A stretch of DNA of 64,000 bases from Camillea tinctor (lineage: Eukaryota; Ascomycota; Sordariomycetes; Xylariales; Xylariaceae), in contig MU394065.1 of NCBI GenBank assembly GCA_022578605.1, positions 620,001 through 684,000 on the forward strand, in the 5' to 3' direction. Each line of letters opens with the position of its first letter. Position 1 is the first letter of the stretch. A program made the position numbers and the translations under genes. Positions 1-11,597 of this stretch are shown in pieces. The notes under the pieces are model-generated. The model saw nothing but the letters and a program-made list of their open reading frames with translations. It searched no databases and was not told where the DNA came from.

Positions 1-1169
1 AGGACATATCTAACCCTATAATTGGTATTGATATCCAGGGCCGCAATCACGTTGAAGCTGATACCCCAGGCATTAGTCTATCGTTTCAATCCCAAATGGA
101 GGGCGATGAGGAATTACAGGCCAGTATTTTAGAGAATTTTTCTCAAAATGACGAAATGGACGAACAGGTTGGAACGCATATGTCCGATGACCAAATTCAA
201 GATCAAGCTTCTGTTATTTCAGAAGAATCGGATTTTGATACTGCTGTTGATGAATGGGACACAGAACAACCTGGACTAGATGACGAAAATACACAACCCG
301 TACCGCCTTTCATCGAAGAAACTCTAATGGAGCAGCCAACAGCTGCAAGGTCCTCTTCACCACTACAGCAACATTCCTTAGACGGTCATATGGATGTTCC
401 TGATGATATTACTGATGCCTCATCTCAGATTGATCTTAGTGTACACCTTGCTCGGGCTACGAATTCCTCTAAGCGCACAACAAGGCACCGGGAGGCAACG
501 CCGAACCTATCTCGCCCTAACACGAGATCTTCTAATACGCAAGATAGCTCGGCCTTTGACACCGAAGACTCGAGTGTACAACTTGCTAGAGCATCTTTTA
601 CCAAATCGACCAAATCCGAGGAAGATACGTCGATGACGGCTACAAAACTCAAGCTTGTACGACACCTCCGGGATGAACTCCCCGATTGTACATCTCTTAA
701 GGTACTCAGACAGCATTTGACTAAGACTTTGGATGTTATTGGAATTGCCATGATGAAGCCACCGGAGCCACGGCGAGGCAAAAGCGGCCCCCGCGAGTAT
801 ATGATGTCGTTCACCATTACAGACCACTCAATCGGACCCCACTCGGTGGCAGAAGTACAGCTTTACCGACCGCACAAAGATACCTTGCCCCAAGTAAAAC
901 CAGGCGACGTTGTGTTATTGCATAACTTCAAGGTCATATCTCTCACTAAGAGGGGGTTTGGCCTCAGAACCACCGACGGGTCGAGTTGGGCGGTGTTTGA
1001 CCACGAGGACCAGCCGGCCCAGATCAAGGGGCCGCCGGTCGAGTACGGCGATAGGGAAAAAATGTACGTTGCGCATCTGCGCGAATGGTTCGGATTGCTC
1101 GACGAAAGAGCCAGAGCCAAGTTGGAGCAGGCCAATCAGAAGATCGTCGGTGCGAGTCGGTCTAAGTAA
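1..1169 (+). CDS. Telo_bind (POT1/Cdc13-like OB-fold) domain protein, 3' part
   Basis: The reading frame is open from base 3 with no start codon, so the gene begins upstream of the window; the first ATG inside is at 96. The visible part has an acidic, Ser/Thr-rich low-complexity N-terminal half. The C-terminal half (about 190 residues, from base 640) reads as one folded domain: a strand ending MMSFTITD, then VAEVQLYR, LPQVKPGDVVLLHNFKV, and SSWAVF near the end. This order (reaction strand, GD-V-LL-F strand, glycine turn, SSWAVF) resembles the Telo_bind family that binds single-stranded telomeric DNA in POT1 and Cdc13. The domain lies at the extreme C-terminus, unlike POT1 where it is N-terminal. 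A telomere or ssDNA role is an inference from the fold; the particular orthologue is not identified. It is convergent with the kinase gene downstream. Confidence 0.6.
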   Translation, partial: DISNPIIGIDIQGRNHVEADTPGISLSFQSQMEGDEELQASILENFSQNDEMDEQVGTHMSDDQIQDQASVISEESDFDTAVDEWDTEQPGLDDENTQPVPPFIEETLMEQPTAARSSSPLQQHSLDGHMDVPDDITDASSQIDLSVHLARATNSSKRTTRHREATPNLSRPNTRSSNTQDSSAFDTEDSSVQLARASFTKSTKSEEDTSMTATKLKLVRHLRDELPDCTSLKVLRQHLTKTLDVIGIAMMKPPEPRRGKSGPREYMMSFTITDHSIGPHSVAEVQLYRPHKDTLPQVKPGDVVLLHNFKVISLTKRGFGLRTTDGSSWAVFDHEDQPAQIKGPPVEYGDREKMYVAHLREWFGLLDERARAKLEQANQKIVGASRSK

Positions 1170-1464
1170 ATGGATCAAGTGCGAATTGGAATTTAATGTG
1201 TTCAATTTTAATATGCATACTCCCTATACTTCAGCATGGGTAAGCAGCGAATAAACATAAAAAACAGGATCGGGGTTCAGGCTGGGTGGAACAGATGTTT
1301 TTTTTTTTTTTTAGCACGGTTTAGGCCTTATAGGAGGGAGCAGTTCCTGGACAAAACAATTCGCATTTTAGAAGGACTAGGCTAGGGAGGGGGGCTGAAT
1401 TCGCCTTGTATGAAGAAGAGCTTTATCAGAATAGAAGCAATATCCATCATATGAGCATTAACTA

Positions 1465-3794
1465 CTAAGTACTTGCGGTATTACTCAATATCTTCTCATC
1501 CTTCTGAGCTTCGCGAAGGACCTCCCGCATGCGAGAATACAATCCCAGATCTGCCCTCGACCCATCATTATCAAATACAACCCTCCGCAACCGATTGACC
1601 CAAGGGATCAAAGGCGCGTAATAAGGGGTAAAGTATTGAGTGATTGTCTCGATAAAGAAATCCTCTGCCGAGACTGTGCCCATCTTGTCTGATGCCAATT
1701 CATTCGCGTTCAGATAATTCCACTTATCAAACCTACGAACAACTCTGCCGTTTCCAGGACCGTCGTAATGTATGCATATCCAAAATAGTACCCAAAAAAA
1801 AGACTCGAGATCGTGCATGAAGGAATGCTGCTTGCCTCGAAGTACGCCAATCGCCATAAAAGCTCTTGTGCCGGTCTTCCCCTTTGCGCCTGAGGCACGT
1901 TCTCGCTGTTCATAAATAGCAAGGTCCAAATCGACCAAGAACCCCGGCCAAGAAGGGTTGCTGCTATCCTCGTTGATCATGAGGTTATTGACTGATATGT
2001 CTCTGTGGAGGATATTTGCCTTGCGTAATAGGGACTCATGTCCTTGGATACAATTCTCTAATGCAGCAAGGAGGGCTATGGGCGTGCTGGCTTTATAGAT
2101 GTTCTTTCCGTAGTCACGGACAATAACGCGTCGGTGAACGCGGTTCCGAGCTGCACTGTGGTAGGCCGGGTCTACTTTGGTAGGAGATTTTGAACGAGAC
2201 CTCTTCTGACTAGTGGCACTACCTTGGGAAATTTGGGAGATGCTACGCGTATCAAAGTCATGCAGGTGATAGTTAGACGCTTTAGCAAGGTCCAATCCTT
2301 TTCGAATGCCATGTTGGACATCATCGACATTGCCATCAACGTAGATGGTCTCGTGGTAATAGTATCTAGCCACGTTACAAACACCCTTCTCAGTTACGTC
2401 GCATAATAGTTCGCCTTCAACGTCCCGCTCAGGATCCTGCCACGAATCTTTGATGACGAGCCTTGTTGATGGGTCCCCTTCTGGGTGAGCTTTCCAGCAT
2501 GTGGTTGCCCTACCTGCAATACAAGGTACTCGCCCTATAACCCGGTCGATTACGATGCGTTCCGGCATTCCATCCCGGGTTATTTCAATGCACCGCTTGC
2601 CGTTGAACGGGATAAAAGTTGGGTCGAATCCTAGGCCCTTTTCGTCTATCCACAAAAAGCTGAGAATGGTTGACACAAACTGAAGCCCGTTTTCATTGAT
2701 ATCAAACTGCATCGAGGCAATTCCGCCAAGGCGGTCGAATTCCCACACGCGCATGAAAGATCCGCAAAGAGTAAAGGCTAGAACAAAGTGCCGAGTGTCC
2801 TGCGCGGCAAATACTCCCCTGACGTATTGGCCGATATCAAACCAGGCTCCGTTTTGTCGGTCTTCATTTGGGTTACTTTTCAGCGAACCGGGGATAAGAA
2901 TCTGGGACCAATCTGCAAAGGCCTCGGAGCAACTGACGATACCAACATCCAGTTTGCGATTCGCCGTTAAACCCCTGAGCGGCTTGTTTGACTTTGCCAA
3001 TAGTCCTCGTGGTGGTGTTGGCCTGTAATCTCGAGCCCACTGTATAATTTGTCCAATTATCATTTGAAGCCAGCCGAAGACAGTGGATTCTTTGGCTTCT
3101 CTCGGCCATCCAGTCCATCCTTCGCTGAAGAACGGGTCCGGCCCCTCGGAGCAACTTTGAAAGATAGCTTGAGATGCGCCTTCTAGTTCCGGAATGCCAC
3201 CACAGAAGGTCTCATACAAACTTGGGAGATCGACGTACATGGGTCCGAGATCCGCCCTAAGCACATCATCTGTATTATTACGACACTCGGAAGAGTTGAA
3301 GCTACTGACTATGTTACAAGACGATGATGGTGTTTGCTTGAAGTGAAGCGGATTATATTCAGTAACAGCATCATACATATCTTTCCAAATCTCATCGTCT
3401 GATTTGGCAGCAAGCACTGCATTTAAAAGATGTTTGGGATTAAAATCTCCAGAAGTGATTGCTGGATAAAGACTCGGCAGTTCAATGAGGAAGGATTTTC
3501 CGCTGCGAGAACGAAGCAAACTAGCAGCTGGGAGGGCATGTAATGCAGCGAGCAGGGTAAAAGCGAGGTTTCGAAGATCTGTATATCAATTAATTGATCA
3601 CAGTTATGTACACTAGAGACTTAAAACCACGTTACAACGAAGATGGCTTACCATTTTGGTCGAGCTGATCTAGTGCATCGGCATCCACGAAGCCTTTGTC
3701 GTTACATATCGAGTTAAATAAAGCACGGAACGAATCTAGACTTGTTCCAATAGGATTATTCCTGATGATCTCTGACCAGTTTGGATCTGCCATA
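1465..3794 (-). CDS. FunK1-type fungal protein kinase (possible frameshift in exon 1)
   Basis: Exon 2 is 1465-3578; a GT-AG intron (3579-3651) joins it in frame to exon 1 (3652-about 3794). FunK1 hallmarks are visible: an HRDIS catalytic loop with following NN (about 1981-2010), a DLDLA metal-binding motif in place of DFG (about 1921-1938), and GTRAFMAI further on. The region before the kinase core matches the long FunK1 N-terminal half. Product would be a Ser/Thr-like kinase of about 750 residues; substrates of this expanded fungal family are unknown. The natural ATG (3792-3794) is out of frame with the rest of exon 1 by one base at an A4 run (minus strand, 3780-3783). Removing one A gives an intact protein starting MADP and makes the total length divisible by three. 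This is therefore either a sequencing indel or a recently broken gene; no in-frame ATG exists upstream. Confidence 0.82.
3579..3651 (-). other. Intron of the FunK1 gene
   Basis: Donor GTAAGC at 3651-3646 and acceptor ATACAG ending at 3579. Splicing joins Asn-Asp-Leu across the border and keeps the frame open through both exons. Confidence 0.75.
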
Positions 3795-5283
3795 GCAAAC
3801 GGAGGTGGGGATAGTCTTGGTGGTGGAAGTCATCGCGTCGCGCGTGTCAAGGTCGGCTTGCTCGCTCGGCGTGCCTTAGTCTGGTGGTGTGAGCCACATG
3901 CCGCCACACACAGCCACACACTAAGTCTAAGGACCCCTCTGTTACAATATTCAACAACCGAGGTTTCTAGTACAAGGATGGCACGTGACCAGGGAGTCTT
4001 ATCTGTTGCTTAGTACTGTAATCAGTCTTTCTTTCTTACTACTACACACTAATGGGAAGTACAGCAATTGTACCTGCTACCTACATACCTACATATCATA
4101 ATTTGACACCCTCAGGATATGCTGCGGAAAAAAAACTACCTATTAGTAGTGTACTGGGGATAGAGGAGACACCCTACCCTCAGTTGTATGACGCTGTGAG
4201 GGACTAGGGACTATATAGATTGCCCTAGCCAACGACACCCAACCATCATACTGTTTGGCTGGTGATAGTTGGCTAAAATTGGTAAAATCGCTGACAATAA
4301 GTGAATTGAGTGAACTTAAGATGACTAGATAACTAAGTGTAAGTCTCTTGCCGACCAGATGTCGGCAACGAAAAGACTTATATAGTCACTAGTTGCCTAA
4401 AGCAACTAAGGGCTCCTTCCTGTCTCCTCTATACCCTAAAACAGTAGCAGTAACGAACCCGTTTGAAAAAAAAAACCAGAAGGAAGAGAGAGCCCTCGTC
4501 TGTCGTCGTTGTCAAGGAAGAACGATGAGTGAAACAAGGTTTATATACCTAGGCACCTACCTAGGTAAGTATTATACTAGTACTTAAAAAGTTTACTATG
4601 GAACAGGGCTCTTTCCAGGAAAGCAAATCACAGACCAAGTAAGCAATTACAACTATTGTCAGCAACCACCAACCTACCCACATAGAGGTTACACCAGATG
4701 CTAGCAGTGGGATATACCTAGTAGCATATGATAAGTGATACCTGCCTGCTACCTATATGACTCCTTGGTGTTTTGTTTACCCTGGTCCATGAATCTCTAG
4801 TCAGCCCTTTGTTGTCCGATTTTCTCTAACACTCGTTCTATAAGAATAAAGAGAATTCACTTCAGCAGATAAAGGCCTGCGGTAAACAATGCTATTCATG
4901 TGTTTCAAGAAAGCATATTCATTATTCACTCACAAAACCCTGTACAATGTCTTTCATTAACTTGAGCAGAGTTCTGTGTATATAAACCATAGCTTCTCTG
5001 CTCTTGGCTGCTGCTATCTTAGATCTGCAGCACAGCATCTACTTCTTACTATCACACTCGTTATCTTCATCAGCGAAGCTCCTCTCCGGAATATCGCTCA
5101 AGCGCTGGATATCGTGTCGTTATCTTGTCTCAACCCAAGCCTACGCCGAGGGCCCCACGACCGATAATCGCTATTGATATTCTAGAAGAAAAAACAGAGA
5201 GAGCTGAAGGGTAAACGTTCTTTTCCCTTACTTAAATTTTGACTTCGTATTAACTTCATTACTCGCGACCTACCTAAGTCAAG
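3795..5283. other. Intergenic, no gene seen
   Basis: AT-rich spacer between the kinase and the small Cys/His-rich gene. It holds runs of ACCTACCTAGGTA type (about 4545-4570), and the last 300 bases are a plausible promoter and leader for the plus-strand microprotein. Short ORFs here show no recognisable product. Confidence 0.6.
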
Positions 5284-5448
5284 ATGTGTTACTGGACCTC
5301 CCACCAATGCAAGACCTGCGGCACCGAAGTCCACCGCTCGGCCTTCTGTGCGCACCTCTGTCAGGATGGCTGGAGCCCCGACCAGGTCAAGAAGGACATG
5401 TACTGCGACAAGCACGACCCTAAAGCAGCGCAGAATAAAAAGAAGTAG
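5284..5448 (+). CDS. 54-residue Cys/His-rich microprotein
   Basis: A short uninterrupted frame runs from ATG 5284 to TAG 5446-5448. The protein begins MCYWTSHQCKTCGT and ends in NKKK. It contains six cysteines (residues 2, 9, 12, 22, 26, 41) and four histidines (7, 17, 24, 44), with a CxxC and a CxxxC pair, which suggests one or two bound zinc ions. Codon use is strongly C-ending (TGC, ACC, AAG, GAC), like the expressed genes nearby and unlike the surrounding AT-rich spacer. The ATG is preceded by TCAAG, giving a purine at -3. There is no signal peptide, so a cytosolic or nuclear location is likely. Small MC-starting Cys/His proteins are common in Pezizomycotina but have no assigned role. I do not name a function. 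Confidence 0.68.
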   Translation: MCYWTSHQCKTCGTEVHRSAFCAHLCQDGWSPDQVKKDMYCDKHDPKAAQNKKK

Positions 5449-8400
5449 GTTCAACATCTTTACTTTTTTTTGAACCTTAATTACCTAGGTAGGGACGTAT
5501 CTGGTTAAAGGTACGGGCATGATGCTGGTTCTGAAACCAGTAGCTGCTTGTGACATTGCATGTCATTGGAAAGATAGAGGGGATAGTAGGTAGAATGAGT
5601 ACCTAGATTGGTACATAAGCTGTGTTCCTGTTTCTTATCTCTCTATTGTTTCTAGCCAGTTGCCCTTCCCCCCTTTCTTAGCCCCCATGGTTGAGGATGG
5701 GTGAGTTGGTGTTAATATAAAATCATTTTTTCTATTTTATATTGTGAGTTGCCAGTTCAGTTTATTCGGTGATAATGCCCTCGGATTCAGTTTTTATCTG
5801 CAGCGCGAGGACTTGCCCAGGTACCGATAATATAACGTCTAAACTCTCTTCTATATTTAAGCTTGCGCAGTTCCTTCCCCTAATTACCATTTAGGTTATA
5901 CAGGTAAGAGATAGCGTGTAAACGAGACTCTAACTTAAAAAAGAAACAGCCCAGGTGCTTTCAGGAGAATAAGATAGATGACCTCCAATACTACTTAGTA
6001 AGCAATGTCTATATAGTGTTAATTGAATTGCCGTATGCCATTTTAACCTCATCGTTCCCGGGTTAATGGTATCACACGACATCATGGGATGATAAGGCTC
6101 ATTTAGAACTTACATAGATTAAGTAGTAGCAACATGTGCTCTTTGCTATAGCAAAAGGAAACCTACGAATACTAAATGTGGGGTGAGCCGGCTTCGGTGT
6201 AGAAAAACCTTAGGTTGTACTAGGAATAAGAGATATCCGATCACGGATGTTTTGCATTGAAAGCGTCATCTGGGTTACCTGGCTGCCTGGCAAGCTGCAG
6301 TGATATCTTGCCTAAATCTACGATTACTTGCATAAACCCGTCTATAATCGGTATTCCATGTTCCGGACGGGCCGTGGCTGTGTTGGGCGTCCAATGCGCG
6401 TGCTACTATTAGTCTATGGTGTGACGGTGGTAGTGGCCCGTCATCTCTCCCATTTGACAACGAGAACTGCCTCATCTCCTTCTCAAGAGAATATGATATG
6501 AGATATCCATGGTTTACTTAGGCAGTCTTGGAATTCGATTCTTAATTCTGTATGTCATTCTTACCTAGATACTGAGAACTACCTAGCCTGTTCCTGAATA
6601 TATACAACTATGTCGTGAAATATATCTAGCTTCCATGATAAAGGAATGCTTGATGTAGGAAACCCAGCAAATAGCATCTGCTTTGATTATATGTAGATAC
6701 TAGATGCTACCTAGATATAAGGTCCTTAGCTGTTCTTGCCCGTAACATAAATGCAATGTCAGTGGGAGCAACAGAGTCAGTGTTGGAATAGAAAGGCCCT
6801 GAGATTTTGTTTTGTCACATCCACAATCAAGATGGAATCACAAGCTTTTAAACCTCAATAGGCATTGCATAGGTAGGTAGTACCAGTGACGACTTATAAA
6901 ATAACTTATGATATCATCCGAAAGGATGACTGGTAGGGTAGGTAGGATGGAGGCAAAGAGATGGAACCCCGTAGACCCCTTAACCCCTCCACGGGGGGGA
7001 AGTAGGCAAGCTGGCAAGCAAGTACCTACCCGTGGACCCAGCGTGTATTACATAATTGCTGGACCTATCAACCTGACGTCAGTATTATAGTGAGCTCCGA
7101 CGGTAAGCGGTGCGTGCATTGTCTCAAAACTGCACAAACAACGATGGAGTCAGGAAATGGATGAAAACGGAAAGGACTACTCTAGAAGTCAGCCGCTCAA
7201 TGCTAGGGAGCTCAACACATGCACATGCAGTTAATGGAAGTTTAACATGCCCGGCGGAGACTTTCCTCCGGCTCATGGCCTGCCTATTTGATTCAGAGAT
7301 GGTGACGGCCAGAAAAACAATGGGAGAGTAGGTCCCGATCGACATCTATGAGAAAATCGTGAATCGAGATCTCGATGAGCTTAATGGAATTTCTTACATG
7401 CAGCACTATACCTACCTGGTTAGATCTTTTAGCGGAAACCTACTTTCTGTAAGGGTTCTAGGCCCACCTCAAAGTAGCCGCAACTCTCCACATAAAGAAA
7501 AGTCATGGTGTCATTGTGGGTCCGATCGAAGAGAGATGAACCAATCGGTATGTTTCAATGTGTTGCATCCAAGGGACACTTCGCAATTAAAGGGCGCTAG
7601 GCTAATAAGCGGGGTACTTGTGGACCCACACAAAACACATACAAAATAGGGTATCTTCATTGCCCCTCAGTAATTTTTACTTTCTTTTGTCTCTTTAGAT
7701 CTCAATAGAATGCTATTATCCAAATACGCTGTGCAACCCCTGTTATTACAGCTAAGGCTGAATGCAACACAATGAGACCCTTCCCCTGCAGTTCAACAGT
7801 TTGAACAAGCAGAAGCTCCAAACGGCCGGGTCTCACATCTCTTGTTAGGTATAAGCCGCGAAAGAAATACCTCGGCGCGGCATAAATCGCCTTTAGACCT
7901 TCTATGAAGTCTATCCCCCACTCTCACACACACGCTCTCTCTATAGGTAGCGATCATTGCGATCTATTACTAGGTACCATGTTGGCAGCTTTCCTATTAA
8001 ACTAGGTCTATGGGAATATCATTACTGAAAACGACAAACCGAGATATCAAGGCGGATGGGAAAGTTACCTAAGTAGACATGGGCATTTCAAATGTCTTAC
8101 TATATAGCTCACGTTCGATATCCGTAGTTGTGTAATTGGTGGCATAAAGAAACTAACTTAGAAGGAGTTCCCACAGCCCGCCTGGCCGTGAGAGACTTGG
8201 GTATGGTATGTCACTACCTACTATGCGGGTAAGTACCTAGTAGTTAGCAAGTTACGTACTCTCGTAGTTTTACCTAATACGTAAGCTGGCTGGGACATCA
8301 TAGATGTATGGCATCTCGGAAGATTTACCCCGCCACTGTATGTACCTAAGGTACCTAGGTACCTGCCCGAGGAAAGCGGGCAGGCGAGATACACACCCTG

Positions 8401-8606
8401 ACACCTACCTACGACGGGAGCCGCCTGCCAATAGACAAAGGGGTTGGCACAAAACGATGACGTACCTTAGCCTGATTGACCTTGTTCACATGATTATTGC
8501 CATAATCAATGTTCTATTGGTTGATTAAGAGATTCTAGCACAGTGTAGTGGTAATTCATTCTGAGTTAGCAAGCAACATAACACCTGACAACGCATATCT
8601 CGATTG
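5449..8606. other. Intergenic, gene-poor, no gene seen
   Basis: More than 3 kb of AT-rich DNA with short ORFs only. It has TACCTAGGTA-like palindromes (5481-5492; 8343-8364). The stretch 7100-7650 is somewhat richer in coding-like codons, but none of its ORFs resembles a known protein and none has convincing splice continuation. The distal part is upstream sequence of grg-1. Confidence 0.6.
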
Positions 8607-8614
8607 TATTTAAA
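8607..8614 (+). promoter_or_regulatory. TATA-like box of grg-1
   Basis: TATTTAAA lies 135 bases before the grg-1 ATG. It is followed by a pyrimidine-rich stretch and a CAACT/CAACA-rich leader typical of strongly expressed fungal genes. Confidence 0.5.
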
Positions 8615-8748
8615 CCCACGATCCTTCCACCTTATATTTCCCCTTCTCTTCTCCATCAACTTCACCATCCATCGATCTCTGTTACCAACTCATTCTACAA
8701 TACTCAACTCAACTTAACCACCAACTACCAACCAACACAATCATCAAC

Positions 8749-9110
8749 ATGGACAAGGTTCAGAACGCCGCTAACTACGTCTCCGAGACCGTCAAGGGTA
8801 TGTCTCTTTCATCACCTTTCTGGCTTCTATGCCCATAGCATGTCTTTACTCTGCTAACACTCTTAATTCTAGGTGCCGTCAGCACCGGCTCCAAGGAGGC
8901 CAACAAGGAGGTCGCTAAGGACAGCAACGCTTCCATTGGCACTCGGTGAGTCCATTCCCTCAACCTACCTTCTTATCATTGTTATGAGTGGCCTTTTGCT
9001 GATACACTCCTCATAGTGCTGGGGCTGCCAAGGATGCCGTCGGTGACAAGTTCGATGAGCAGAAGCACGACGCTTCTGCCGACGTCCACAAGGAGGCTGC
9101 TAAGCACTAA
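8749..9110 (+). CDS. grg-1: Glucose-repressible / clock-controlled protein Grg-1 (CCG-1)
   Basis: Three exons, 8749-8797, 8873-8945 and 9017-9110, separated by GT-AG introns (GTATGT...TAG and GTGAGT...TAG), encode 71 residues. The protein starts MDKVQNAANYVSETVKG, contains SKEANKEVAKDSNASIGTR in the middle and ends VHKEAAKH. This is the signature of the short, hydrophilic Grg-1/CCG-1 family first described in Neurospora, whose transcript rises on glucose depletion and under clock control. The exact biochemical role is unknown; the Lys/Asp/Ala-rich repeats resemble stress-protective, LEA-like proteins. A TATA-like box, CT-rich tract and CAAC-rich leader precede the ATG, and codon bias is extreme, all consistent with very high expression. 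Confidence 0.93.
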
Positions 9111-9874
9111 ATGCTAGCTTCTACGATTGAACACTTCGACCGCGTGTACGATGAAACGAATAGAACAATGACCAGAGGGGGGGCGTCTTTGGCAGAGAAT
9201 TTCTTTTTTTTGTCTTTGCTTTTTCTAACATGTTCAATATTTGGGCACGGAATGATGAGGTAGACACTCAAGACGATACTGTTCATCATGGCAGGCTTAC
9301 GATACCCTCCTAAGATAGTTTAGAATCAAGCTGCTATGTCTCCGGCAATTGCTTTGTGGTGTTGGTGTTTGTGTGTGTGTGTTCTCTTCTGCCTGTAATT
9401 TGCTCTTCAATTATGTGAATTTTTCGAACCACTAATTTGTCCCAAACATCTCTATATGAATATGGTGAAGCATAAAGTCAGAACTCAGAATCCCTTCAAA
9501 AACTACGATACGCATTACAAGCATTTATAAGATAATTTCCCTTTTAGGAAACCTCATTAATGGATCCCATGCACGGACCAATGAGGTTACGCGATAGCCC
9601 CACCTCTGCTTTAGGAGATTCTGGTTGAATCCACTAACGCGACAAGTAGAAATGTTCAATTCAGGAGACTTTTGCTATAAGACACAAATCCATTTAACTA
9701 TTTTTTTCCTCCTCTCTTCTGCGCTATCGGCCATCATCTCACCCCAACTTCATTATTAATCTGATTCTAAAATCAAACATCAACCCAACGATAGTGTATA
9801 CGTACTAATAGCCAAATCGAAAGAAATAAACAAAAAATCACTTCAATTGATCCCCCCCAAAAATCATCTTCACG
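9111..9874. other. Intergenic: grg-1 3' region and EBP-like promoter
   Basis: AT-rich, with a GT-repeat patch near 9355-9380. No gene seen. The stretch 9690-9874 is pyrimidine-rich and then A-rich, fitting the leader of the next gene. Confidence 0.55.
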
Positions 9875-10729
9875 ATGGCCTCGCCACTATCGGAGATCCT
9901 CGACCCCACAACCCTCATCTCCCTCGCGTCGACGGTCGCCATCCTCGGCGCCGCCTACGGCACGTCGCTGTACGCCCTCGACAAGACCACGACGCCGACG
10001 AGCCACCGCATCCTGTTCGTCTGGCACGCCTTCGACGCGCTGATCCACTTCATCCTCGAGGGCAGCTTCCTCTACCACTGCTTCTTCTCCTGGATGCCGC
10101 TCTCCAGCGTGCCCAACCCCTACGCCCTCGCCCCCACCGCCTACAACTTCCTCGGCTACACGAACCGCGCCTACGGGCCCCAGGCCGGCGGCGACAACCC
10201 CTTCGCCAGGCTGTGGATGGTGTATGCTAAGGCGGACAGGCGGTGGGGCGGTGCGGATCTGGTAGGTTTTTTTTTCCTTTTTTTTTCCCCCTCTCGTAGC
10301 TTTCTTCCCCCCCCCCCCTCTTCGTCGTGTCTGGGAGTACAATCAAAAAGAAAAACCAGGCTAACAAGACTCTCCTCCGTCTAGTCCGTGATCAGCCTCG
10401 AGCTCCTAACCGTGTTCGTAGCGGGCCCCCTGGCGTGCGCCGTGTGCTACGGCATCGCGAAGAAGGACCCCCGCGCTAACGTGCTCATGATCGTGGTCGC
10501 CACCATGGAGCTCTACGGCGGCTTCATCACCTTCTGCCCCGAGTGGCTCACCCTCAACAACAACCTCGACACCAGCAACTTCATGTTCAAGTGGGTCTAC
10601 CTCGTCTTCTTCAACATGCTCTGGGTCTTCATCCCCCTGTACGCCGGCTGGGTCGCTGTTCAGGACATCGGCGAGGCGTTCGCTGTGCGCAGCCGCGTTT
10701 TGGCCGTGTCCAAGAAGAAGCAGAAGTAG
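9875..10729 (+). CDS. EXPERA/EBP-type sterol delta8-delta7 isomerase
   Basis: Two exons, 9875-10261 and 10385-10729, joined across a 123-bp intron (GTAGGT...TCTAG), give 243 residues. The protein has four or five hydrophobic segments and the EXPERA pattern. Residues equivalent to the human EBP catalytic set are all present by eye: His58 and Glu62 in IHFILEG, Glu135 in SLELLTV, and Asn206 and Trp209 in FFNMLW. The C-terminus ends in KKKQK, an ER-retention-like basic tail. EBP moves the sterol double bond from C8 to C7 in the ER membrane. Ascomycetes normally use the unrelated Erg2 for this step, so this enzyme is either an additional isomerase or acts on another lipid. The intron contains long T and C homopolymers. 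Confidence 0.88.
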
Positions 10730-11597
10730 AGGAGAGGAGAGGACAGCGAGAAGACAGAAAGGGAGGGATGTGGTATATAAGAGGAGAATAGTGGTGCGGT
10801 GTCTAGCTTTAGTCTGCTGCTGAGGTCTGGAGCTAAGCTCGATGGTGGTACATATTCATTACCATGGATATATTTACAACGGGTTTTTGGTGAGACATGG
10901 TTTGACTGGGTTCTGATCGGAACATGCAAGCATGCTATGATGGTTGGCTTTGAAAGGGGGATTTTTTTTTTGATACGAACCTAAGTATCCTGGGAGATGG
11001 TTATCTTTGGGGTTAGCACTTACGACGATGACGATAATGGATCTGCGCAGTTAGGCACATGACGAGGTTGAAAAATACATGAACATATACACATTAAACA
11101 CTAGATTCTCACCGAGACTCTGTTTTTGGCGATAGTACTTGCTTAGATCTAAGCCTGCTGAGACAACCGACCTAAAAAGTGGTGCTGCATATAACATGGT
11201 TTTTATATACTACTGGACAAATTTCATGTCAACTTTGGCTGATCAGTTTTAATAAAACGATTAGCTTTTGCATGATAATGGGGACTTTAGTATAGCATTT
11301 TTGAGTAATTGAAAAAGTGCTTCTCTAATAAAAGGGGTACCAGTAAAATAGATGGATACGTCACTCGGGGTTTTATACTGACAATGAGTAAGTATGGTCC
11401 AGGTTAGCTATACCTTTGCTCCTCTCGTGCCGTCTGTCCTCACGGGGACCTGGTTCTACTGCAAGATTGTTAGCAGCTTGATCAAGGTTAAGAGATGTGT
11501 ACATACCTAGGTTTATAAAAACAAGTGACATTGAATTGGAAATATACTTAAACATGAATATTTTTAAGCGCACCTTCGTTATTCTCAAGAAAGGGAA
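10730..11597. other. Intergenic, no gene seen
   Basis: 3' flank of the EBP-like gene followed by AT-rich spacer. Only short ORFs without recognisable features. Confidence 0.55.
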
